In this document: piece by piece, positions 31,333-36,666 of the stretch
Numbering within the stretch: position 1 is the first letter of the stretch
How the letters are laid out: the number at the start of each line of letters is the position of its first letter
NCBI GenBank assembly: GCA_900769705.1
Contig: CAAGHP010000019.1
Coordinates: 1-36,666 of the forward strand
Direction: 5' to 3'
Origin: Alphaproteobacteria bacterium
GTDB taxonomy: Bacteria > Pseudomonadota > Alphaproteobacteria > RF32 > CAG-239
Length of the DNA: 36,666 nucleotides
Position numbers and translations under genes: made by a program
Notes under the pieces: model-generated
What the model was told of the DNA's origin: nothing
Database searches by the model: none
What the model saw: only the letters and a program-made list of their open reading frames with translations

Positions 31333-32577
31333 TTGTTTTCTAAATTTGAACGGCTGACCGCTTGGAGATATTTACGGGCCAAAAGAAAAGAAGGATTTAT
31401 TTCGGTTATTACCGGTTTTGCCTTTACCGGCATCGCTTTGGGAGTGGCAACTTTAATCATTGTAATGTCTGTTATGAACGGCTTTAAGGCCGAATTGCTG
31501 AATCGCATATTGGGCATTAACGGACACATTTCCATTGTGGCCTCAGCCGGTTTTCCGTTTAATAATTACAAACAAGCAGTTTCTGCTTTGGAAAGCATTG
31601 AAGGCATAGATTTAGCCTTGCCTCTGATAGAAAAACAGCTGTTGGTTTCATCTCAACACGGAGCCGAAGGCGCTATGGTGCGCGGCATTGATAAAGCTGA
31701 TATTTTGAAAAAAAAGGTTATGCGCGACGGTTTTGCCACCTTGGATATGGAAGGTTTCAGCGGAGATGTGGTTGTTTTGGGCGATAAATTAGCCCGCAAA
31801 CTTGGAGTTTATGTCGGAGATGAAATCACTCTGATTTCGCCAAACGGCAAAGTGACAGCTTTCGGTTCGGTACCGAGAATCAAATCATACCCGATTATTG
31901 GCACTTTCAGCATGGGAATGTACGAATATGATGCCAATTATATATTTATGCCGCTGGAAGCTGCTCAAAAATACTTTGGGCTGAAAGATTCTGCCACCGT
32001 GATTGATGTGAGCCTAAAAAATGAAAGCCAGCTGCAAAAACTGCGCGCGATTATTGAAAAAAGCGTCAGCCTTGATGCTTATGTTTATGACTGGAAACAG
32101 TCAAATTCGGCTTTTTTTAATGCGCTTGATGTGGAACGTAACGTTATGTTTTTGATTTTGACATTGATTATTCTGGTTGCAGCGTTCAACATTATTACTG
32201 GCTTGATTATGCTGGTAAAAGACAAAAGCCGTGATGTGGCTGTGCTGCGCACTATGGGGGCAACGCGCGGTATGATTATGCGTATTTTCTTTTTGGACGG
32301 TGCTTTTATCGGCTTAGTCGGAACAGGCATCGGGGTTACACTTGGTTTGCTTTTTTGCAATAATATCGAAAAAATCCGCCAGTTTTTGCAGAACATTGCC
32401 GGACGTGATTTGTTTTCGGCAGAAATTTATTTTCTGTCGCAGCTGCCGGCAAAAATTGATGCTGTTGAAGTCTCGCTGGTGGTAATACTGACTTTGATAC
32501 TGTCATTTTTGGCCACAATATATCCGGCCTACCGCGCCGCAAAACTAGATCCGTCGGAGGCTCTGCGCTATGAATAA
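31333..32577 (+). CDS. lolC: Lipoprotein-releasing ABC transporter permease LolC/LolE
   Basis: 414 residues from a TTG at 31333. The SD AGGAG (31321-31325) abuts an earlier in-frame TTG at 31327, so the second TTG, seven nt away, is the better start. Four membrane helices: one at about 20-45, then three in the C-terminal FtsX-like domain (about 270-400), with a large periplasmic domain between. FERLTAWRYLRAKRKEGFISVI is the family start; VAVLRTMGATRGMIMRIFF is the coupling helix for the ATPase. It releases outer-membrane lipoproteins, such as BamD, from the inner membrane to LolA. lolD overlaps its end by 8 nt. A single permease gene here may act as a homodimer (LolF-like); that is inference. 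Confidence 0.93.
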   Translation: MFSKFERLTAWRYLRAKRKEGFISVITGFAFTGIALGVATLIIVMSVMNGFKAELLNRILGINGHISIVASAGFPFNNYKQAVSALESIEGIDLALPLIEKQLLVSSQHGAEGAMVRGIDKADILKKKVMRDGFATLDMEGFSGDVVVLGDKLARKLGVYVGDEITLISPNGKVTAFGSVPRIKSYPIIGTFSMGMYEYDANYIFMPLEAAQKYFGLKDSATVIDVSLKNESQLQKLRAIIEKSVSLDAYVYDWKQSNSAFFNALDVERNVMFLILTLIILVAAFNIITGLIMLVKDKSRDVAVLRTMGATRGMIMRIFFLDGAFIGLVGTGIGVTLGLLFCNNIEKIRQFLQNIAGRDLFSAEIYFLSQLPAKIDAVEVSLVVILTLILSFLATIYPAYRAAKLDPSEALRYE

Positions 32578-33289
32578 TACAACTTTAACCTTAAAGAATA
32601 TCAATAAGACTTTCAGACAAGGCAATGAAATTCTGGAAGTCTTGAAAGACGTTAATCTGGAAATAAAACCCAAAGAAGTTGTGGCTCTAATCGGTCCATC
32701 CGGTTCCGGAAAATCTACCATGTTGCAAATTGCCGGACTTTTAGAAAAACCGACAGACGGCGAAGTTTATATTGACGGCGAAAACTGCACAGAAAACTCC
32801 GACAATGTACGCACAATGCTGCGTCGTGACTACTTGGGGTTTGTTTATCAATATCATAATCTACTGCCGGATTTTGATGCTGCTGAAAATGTGATTATTC
32901 CACAGCTTATTGCCGGTGTAAAATATAAAGAAGCGCAAGACAAAGCGATGTGGCTGCTGCAGCGTTTGGGCTTAAATGAACGGGAACACCATCGTCCTGC
33001 GGAACTTTCGGGCGGCGAGCAGCAGCGAGTCGCGATTGCCCGCGCACTGGCTAATGCGCCTAAACTGCTTTTGGCCGATGAACCAACCGGCAATTTGGAC
33101 CCGAACACTTCGGACAATGTATTTTTTACCTTGCTTGAAGTGGTAAAAGAAACTGGTCTTTCCGCTTTAATTGCCACTCATAATATTGATTTAGCAAATA
33201 AAATGGACAGAGTTGTCAGTCTGAAAGACGGTACATTACTAGACAGCCGTAGCAGCCGATTTTTAAAGACAACAGAAAATTTTTATTAA
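32570..33289 (+). CDS. lolD: Lipoprotein-releasing ABC transporter ATPase LolD
   Basis: 239 residues. Walker A GPSGSGKST, Q-loop VYQYHNLLPDF (characteristic LolD wording), signature LSGGEQQRVAIARAL, Walker B LLLADEPTGNLD and the switch His in ATHNIDLA. It drives lipoprotein extraction with LolC. It overlaps lolC by 8 nt; GGAGG lies further upstream in lolC, so coupling is likely. Confidence 0.96.
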   Translation: MNNTTLTLKNINKTFRQGNEILEVLKDVNLEIKPKEVVALIGPSGSGKSTMLQIAGLLEKPTDGEVYIDGENCTENSDNVRTMLRRDYLGFVYQYHNLLPDFDAAENVIIPQLIAGVKYKEAQDKAMWLLQRLGLNEREHHRPAELSGGEQQRVAIARALANAPKLLLADEPTGNLDPNTSDNVFFTLLEVVKETGLSALIATHNIDLANKMDRVVSLKDGTLLDSRSSRFLKTTENFY

Positions 33290-33363
33290 CCGGCGAAAAC
33301 TAACTTTTTTTTAATAAAGATATGTTCGAATTGCATAAATAATAAAATCTGAAAGAGGGAAAT

Positions 33364-33678
33364 ATGGGGTTCTGGTCATATATTGTAGCCAAATGTAAAA
33401 GCTCTGGCTTTATTGTGCTTTTAATGGCCTTATTTTCTTATTTTACGTATTTTGCCATTAAAGGCGATCGAGGATTTTTCCGTTATGTTTATTTGCAAGA
33501 CCAGATTGCAAAACTAGAAAAAGTGAATGCCGAATATGATAAAGAGCGCAATCGTCTTGACCAAAAAGTCAAGCTGCTATCTTCGTCAAACTTGGATTTA
33601 GACTTGTTGGATGAACGCGCCCGCGCCGTCTTGAATGTTATCGGCGATGATGAATTTATTATCCTTGACGATGAATAA
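33364..33678 (+). CDS. ftsB: Septum formation initiator FtsB/DivIC family
   Basis: 104 residues. One membrane helix (about 15-33) followed by a coiled coil (YLQDQIAKLEKVNAEYDKERNRLDQKVKLL) and a short acidic tail with DERARAVLNVIGDDE, the layout of FtsB, which joins FtsL and FtsQ in the divisome. In many alphaproteobacteria it precedes pyruvate dehydrogenase genes; here it follows lolD instead. SD GAGGG before the ATG. A bidirectional terminator follows. Confidence 0.85.
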   Translation: MGFWSYIVAKCKSSGFIVLLMALFSYFTYFAIKGDRGFFRYVYLQDQIAKLEKVNAEYDKERNRLDQKVKLLSSSNLDLDLLDERARAVLNVIGDDEFIILDDE

Positions 33679-33697
33679 TATATGATTAAAGCAACAA

Positions 33698-33737
33698 AAA
33701 GGTTCTGTCCACAATGAACAGAACCTTTAATTTTATT
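33698..33737. terminator. Bidirectional terminator between ftsB and the SPFH gene
   Basis: AAAGGTTCTGT (33698-33708) pairs perfectly with ACAGAACCTTT (33718-33728); T-rich sequence follows on both strands. Confidence 0.85.
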
Positions 33738-33763
33738 TTTAGTCCCAGCAATCAAAGAAGCAT

Positions 33764-34585
33764 CTACTTTTCCGCAGCAGCTGCCGGAAGTTTTATAATT
33801 GGAACACTGCTGCCAAACATATATTGCGGCAAATGTCCATCCCATTTTTTCACAGCCTCGTACTCCGTCAACCCTTTGTTCTTAGCCAAAGCTTCGGTTT
33901 TGATTTCCATGGCTTGGGCATCAGCTCTAGCTGTAATCAGCGTTTGATTAGCCTCTTCCTTGACTTTTCGCGTGTTGTTGACTGCTTCCTGAGCTCTTTG
34001 TTCGGCGATAACTTTGTCTTGAATAGCACTCTCAAATTTATCGGCGTAATCAATATCGATCAGCTGGAATGTAATATTCTGGAAATATTTTTTATCCAAA
34101 CGAGCGTTAAGATTTTTAACAATTTCCGAGCTGGCCTTTTCTCGATTATTGACTAAATCTTGAGCCTGCCATTTACCGATAACATTTTTCAGTACATCGG
34201 CCAGCACAGGAACAATCTTTTTCAACTCATAATCCATACCGATATTTTCATATAACTGATAAACATTATTTGGATTAAGGTTATACGTAAAAGTATACTT
34301 CAAACTAGCCGTCTGCACATCTGAGGTGTAAGTAGAAGTAGAATCCGTCACCCCCTGCGTACGGACATCCATCGAAATCATCTTTGACACAAACGGAGCT
34401 TTGATACCAAATCCATTGACATAGCTCTGCGGTTCCACTTTGCCAAACAGCACCATGATACCGCGGTAACCAGGATCAATCACATAGGTTGCGCTAAATA
34501 ACGTTATAAACGCTATCAAGCCGACAACACCGCCAACAATCCATTTAATCCAGTTGGATCCATGCTTTTCTGAATAATTCTTCAT
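33764..34585 (-). CDS. Prohibitin-like SPFH membrane protein
   Basis: 273 residues. Membrane anchor at about 13-33, then the SPFH domain (VIDPGYRGIMVLFGKVEPQ, VQTASLKYTFTYNLNP) and an Ala/Glu-rich helix (about 185-235: VIAEQRAQEAVNN, ARADAQAMEIKTEAL). It is closer to prohibitin than to the QmcA protein at 23821, so the genome has at least two SPFH classes. These form ring scaffolds and regulate membrane proteases. No Shine-Dalgarno; the AT-rich leader ends AAAATTTTTTAGTT before the ATG. No partner gene adjoins it. Confidence 0.87.
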   Translation of the reverse strand: MKNYSEKHGSNWIKWIVGGVVGLIAFITLFSATYVIDPGYRGIMVLFGKVEPQSYVNGFGIKAPFVSKMISMDVRTQGVTDSTSTYTSDVQTASLKYTFTYNLNPNNVYQLYENIGMDYELKKIVPVLADVLKNVIGKWQAQDLVNNREKASSEIVKNLNARLDKKYFQNITFQLIDIDYADKFESAIQDKVIAEQRAQEAVNNTRKVKEEANQTLITARADAQAMEIKTEALAKNKGLTEYEAVKKWDGHLPQYMFGSSVPIIKLPAAAAEK

Positions 34586-34717
34586 AACTAAAAAATTTTA
34601 AAAAAGTTAATAATATTGAAAATAATTTTAAATCAAAGCAGGGGTAGCACATTTTTAGACAAAAGTCAATAAACATCATATAATAATGATTTTTTGCAAA
34701 ATATAATAAAAAAAGTA

Positions 34718-34746
34718 TTGCAAACCTTAATATTATGATTTATACA
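34718..34746 (+). promoter_or_regulatory. Predicted tRNA-Lys promoter
   Basis: -35 TTGCAA (34718-34723), 17 nt spacer, -10 TATACA (34741-34746). Confidence 0.5.
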
Positions 34747-34765
34747 ATATTTGCATTATGATTAT

Positions 34766-34842
34766 GCGTGCGTAGCTCAGTTGGCTAGAGCAACTGACTC
34801 TTAATCAGTGGGTCCAGGGTTCGAATCCCTGCGCGCGTACCA
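34766..34842 (+). tRNA. tRNA-Lys (anticodon CTT)
   Basis: 77 nt with encoded CCA. Acceptor GCGTGCG pairs with CGCGCGT including two G-U, D arm GCTCAGTTGGCTAGAGC, anticodon loop CTCTTAA, T arm CAGGGTTCGAATCCCTG. CTT reads AAG. Its last 19 nt plus one A recur at 34987-35006. Confidence 0.96.
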
Positions 34843-34843
34843 A
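34824..34843 (+). repeat. tRNA-Lys 3'-end direct repeat, copy 1
   Basis: AATCCCTGCGCGCGTACCAA, the 3' end of the tRNA plus one base, identical to 34987-35006. Confidence 0.9.
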
Positions 34844-34853
34844 AACAAGAAAG

Positions 34854-34880
34854 ACTCCCGATTGGGAGTTTTTTGTTTTT
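34854..34880 (+). terminator. tRNA-Lys terminator
   Basis: ACTCCC (34854-34859) pairs with GGGAGT (34864-34869) around GATT, then TTTTTTG. Confidence 0.85.
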
Positions 34881-34986
34881 AGCGCCATAAGGGAGAGAAC
34901 CCTGGAGAAAGGGTTCGACCACAAGCGAAAGGCGGACTTTAGGACGCCGGTGAGCTTTGGCGAATGAGCGCCGTGGCGGCGAAGTC
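34881..34986 (+). mobile_element. Spacer of the tRNA-Lys associated mini-element
   Basis: About 106 nt of structured, GC-rich DNA between the two tRNA-end copies: hairpin GAACCC/GGGTTC, hairpin GGCG/CGCC around GACTTTAGGA, then GGTGAGCTTTGGCGAA (34949-34964) and GAGCGCCGTGGCGGCGA. The last two segments resemble the tRNA-Glu spacer in the same order. An antisense open frame crosses it and the tRNA; it is not a credible gene. Element status is inferred. Confidence 0.45.
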
Positions 34987-35006
34987 AATCCCTGCGCGCG
35001 TACCAA
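34987..35006 (+). repeat. tRNA-Lys 3'-end direct repeat, copy 2
   Basis: Exact 20-nt copy of the tRNA 3' end, 163 nt downstream of copy 1, without the rest of a tRNA. A new terminator follows at once. Confidence 0.9.
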
Positions 35007-35010
35007 TGAG

Positions 35011-35039
35011 AAAAAGGAAAGTTGATACTTTCCTTTTTT
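35011..35039 (+). terminator. Terminator after the duplicated tRNA-Lys end
   Basis: AAAGGAAAGT pairs with ACTTTCCTTT around TGAT (35013-35036), with T-run. Its sequence differs from the first tRNA-Lys terminator. Confidence 0.85.
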
Positions 35040-35124
35040 CGTTTTAAACACCTCGGCTCAAAACCGCCTGTATTCCCCATTCTTTGAACTATGCGGTGAT
35101 TAGCTGTAATATTGTATATTTTCC

Positions 35125-35153
35125 TTGCAAAATACAACTTTATGCAATAAATT
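35125..35153 (+). promoter_or_regulatory. Possible promoter of the small exported protein
   Basis: -35 TTGCAA (35125-35130), 17 nt spacer, -10 TAAATT (35148-35153). Confidence 0.4.
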
Positions 35154-35179
35154 GTCAAAAAATACAGGAGTATAAAGCA

Positions 35180-35632
35180 ATGAAAAAAGTTGGAATTATA
35201 GGTATATTTCTTTTAATATCAACTATGACAACACAGGCAAAAGAAATAAAATCTATAAAAGATTATGAAAAAGAACTATCTCATTGTGTCGATACTTTTG
35301 TTCTAGCAGAACAAAAATGTTCAGAAAAAGGTAGCATGAAATGCTATGATTTTTTGATGAGTTTACATAAAAAAACTCAACAATGTCTAAAACATACAGG
35401 TACCCAAATATTAAAACAATTTTATGCATTGTCTGAACAAGAAGCTGAAGACAAACTAAATAAATTTAGTCAATTTATGTATGATAATTATTTGTTTCTA
35501 TACAACGACACCTCTTACTGTCAGCAGAATAATTGTGGTGTATCACCTTATTTAAACAGCGAATACACCACAACTAAAGAATTAGATGATTATATACATC
35601 AAATGATTAATTCCATTTCTGCTCGCGATTAA
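35180..35632 (+). CDS. Small exported cysteine-containing protein
   Basis: 150 residues from the ATG at 35180, supported by AGGAG nine nt upstream and a signal peptide (MKKVGIIGIFLLISTMTTQA). An in-frame start 32 codons earlier has no support. The mature part is helical, with six cysteines in three likely pairs (SHCVDTF, QKCSEKG, KCYDF, QCLKH, YCQQNNC). Codons are noticeably more AT-rich than in upstream genes. Its stop overlaps that of the convergent muramidase gene by 2-3 nt. No family recognised; an adaptor or inhibitor in the periplasm is a guess only. Confidence 0.7.
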   Translation: MKKVGIIGIFLLISTMTTQAKEIKSIKDYEKELSHCVDTFVLAEQKCSEKGSMKCYDFLMSLHKKTQQCLKHTGTQILKQFYALSEQEAEDKLNKFSQFMYDNYLFLYNDTSYCQQNNCGVSPYLNSEYTTTKELDDYIHQMINSISARD

Positions 35633-36666
35633 TATTTTTTATAACGATTTCTATGCCCTTTTTCAAATACTTTTTGACGAGGGTCTCTTCGTTGATATTC
35701 ATCTTCAACTTTGTTAACGTTATCTATAAATCTTTTTCTTATAGTGTTATAATCTTGACTATTAACAGCATTTAAAGTGTTTGGTCCTATTTGTCCATCA
35801 GCTTTTACCCCTAATGCTCTTTGAAGATTTCTGACAGCTGTAGGTTGACCTTGAACAATAGCGTTATCAAATACTCTGTAAGCTAACTCATCAGGAAGTT
35901 GATTTATATTTCTATTTTTCCAATAATCTCTGAAAAGAATTATATTAGCACGTTCCCTTGTTAAGTTAGAAATATCTTCATTTGGATACCATCTACGACT
36001 AATTCCATATTTTGTTTCTCCTCCCCGATCATTTGGATGATTAATATATCCCCCTTCATTTGGAACAGCAAATCTTTTCAAAGCTTCTTGGAACTTAACA
36101 TCATTATTCATTTCATCAATTTGAGTTTTACTAAATCCATTTCCATATAGAGAATAATCAATAGTATTTTGCTCATTATCTTGATTAAGCGCAGACTTAT
36201 GCAAATCTACAGGAAAATCATAGGTTATCCCCGTTGAAATATCATCATAATTTGGACGAGCCTTAAAAGCATCACCATATTGCGACGAAACGGAATTATT
36301 GAGGCTCTGATTTTGTAACATATTCTTTAAATTATCAGACAATCCATTTTGCCCAAAGCCTGTGCTTAATGATAGCTTATAAGAATTGTTAGCACTATTT
36401 TGCCCTAATGAGCTCTGTCCCAACGGAGTTGGTGTAGTCATTGAGTTCTGCCCATTCATCTGATTTTGGTATTGCAAAGTTTCTTCTAGCGTTGGGAATC
36501 CTTTACTCTTCATCTGTTCGATGTTTTCGCTAATGTTTGAAGAACCAAAGCCATAGTTATTTTCAGAGCTGTTACCCCAAAAACTTTTGCCAAACTGAGG
36601 ATAATTATCGGTTATTCCCTGATTATTATAACTTTGCTTAAACTGGTCTTCTCGATTAACACGCGC
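35629..36666 (-). CDS. GH108 muramidase with peptidoglycan-binding domain (partial, 5' end outside window)
   Basis: At least 345 residues; the frame stays open to the window edge, so the first ATG at 36513 is probably internal. The upstream part is Asn/Gln/Ser/Gly-rich and low complexity. The C-terminal 175 residues are a GH108 (ZliS-type) domain: FAVPNEGGYINHPNDRGGET with catalytic Glu in NEGGY, KYGISRRWYP, then a PG_binding_3-like segment RNLQRALGVKADGQIGPNTL. Such enzymes cleave the glycan backbone and are common as phage endolysins or virion-associated lysins. The disordered N-terminal extension fits a structural or secreted lysin better than a free endolysin. Lies downstream of a tRNA gene, the classic site for prophages and islands. 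Confidence 0.82.
   Translation of the reverse strand, partial: ARVNREDQFKQSYNNQGITDNYPQFGKSFWGNSSENNYGFGSSNISENIEQMKSKGFPTLEETLQYQNQMNGQNSMTTPTPLGQSSLGQNSANNSYKLSLSTGFGQNGLSDNLKNMLQNQSLNNSVSSQYGDAFKARPNYDDISTGITYDFPVDLHKSALNQDNEQNTIDYSLYGNGFSKTQIDEMNNDVKFQEALKRFAVPNEGGYINHPNDRGGETKYGISRRWYPNEDISNLTRERANIILFRDYWKNRNINQLPDELAYRVFDNAIVQGQPTAVRNLQRALGVKADGQIGPNTLNAVNSQDYNTIRKRFIDNVNKVEDEYQRRDPRQKVFEKGHRNRYKKY

Noticed and set aside
34641..34669. Promoter for the SPFH gene, TTGACT-N17-TACCCC
   Set aside because: The -10 has only two consensus bases; no convincing promoter was found in this leader.
34785..35051. 88-codon open frame on the minus strand
   Set aside because: Antisense to tRNA-Lys and the repeat element; its end is the familiar mis-annotated peptide from antisense tRNA (AGIRTLDPLIKSQLL).

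Overview
The window reads as chromosome of an AT-rich, Gram-negative alphaproteobacterium. The clearest lineage marker is a CtrA response regulator (minus strand, 12719-13408), almost residue for residue like the Caulobacter type. Outer-membrane biogenesis genes (lpxC, bamD, lolCD) show an LPS-bearing diderm. Low GC and many cysteine-rich or family-less proteins suggest an uncultured, perhaps host-associated lineage; the sequence alone does not name it.

Layout. 1-850: start of an exported protein and a membrane protein with a 13-cysteine cytoplasmic cluster. 1044-10017, all minus strand: a tightly packed string read in the order rnpB (RNase P RNA), lpxC, bamD, recN, uvrC, pgsA, OmpR-type regulator, EnvZ-type kinase. 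Junctions are 40 nt or less and several are coupled (TAATG at bamD/recN, zero gap at recN/uvrC), so envelope synthesis, DNA repair and a two-component system may share one long transcription unit with rnpB at its head. 10139-12649 (plus): outer-membrane beta-barrel protein, glmM and a small membrane protein. 12719-14177: divergent ctrA and sodB. 14233-14950: tRNA-Glu followed by an island of repeats. 14967-16502: a secreted protein with about 46 cysteines. 16623-20321 (minus): a four-gene lipid-linked sugar cluster (GT39/ArnT-like, GT2/ArnC-like, YdjC deacetylase, GtrA). 20511-23690: a 1059-residue protein of unknown function. 23821-26049: qmcA, an nfeD-like gene and nfo. 26091-28590: four small or mid-sized proteins, one TerB-like and the others without a recognised family. 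28735-31240: LemA and two DUF3137 proteins. 31333-33678: lolC, lolD and ftsB. 33764-34585: prohibitin-like SPFH protein. 34766-36666: tRNA-Lys, a repeat element, a small exported Cys protein, and the C-terminal part of a GH108 muramidase running off the window.

Most unusual signal. Both tRNA genes carry the same architecture: intact tRNA with CCA, terminator, roughly 110-140 nt of structured, relatively GC-rich DNA, then a second copy of the tRNA 3' end followed by another terminator. For tRNA-Glu the direct repeat is 70 nt (67 identical) at a period of 207; for tRNA-Lys it is 20 identical nt at a period of 163. The two spacers share a core near GAGCTTTRGCGAA that recurs in an intergenic palindrome at 14582-14627. 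This looks like a family of very small tRNA-targeted elements without their own integrase, or remnants of larger islands.

Other points of note: a BamD with a C-terminal extension of Trp-Phe repeats, PgsA with a histone-H1-like Lys/Ala tail, the minimal Arn-like cluster, SD-less AT-rich leaders in three genes, and a recurrent promoter form TTGCAW-N17-TAWAMT.
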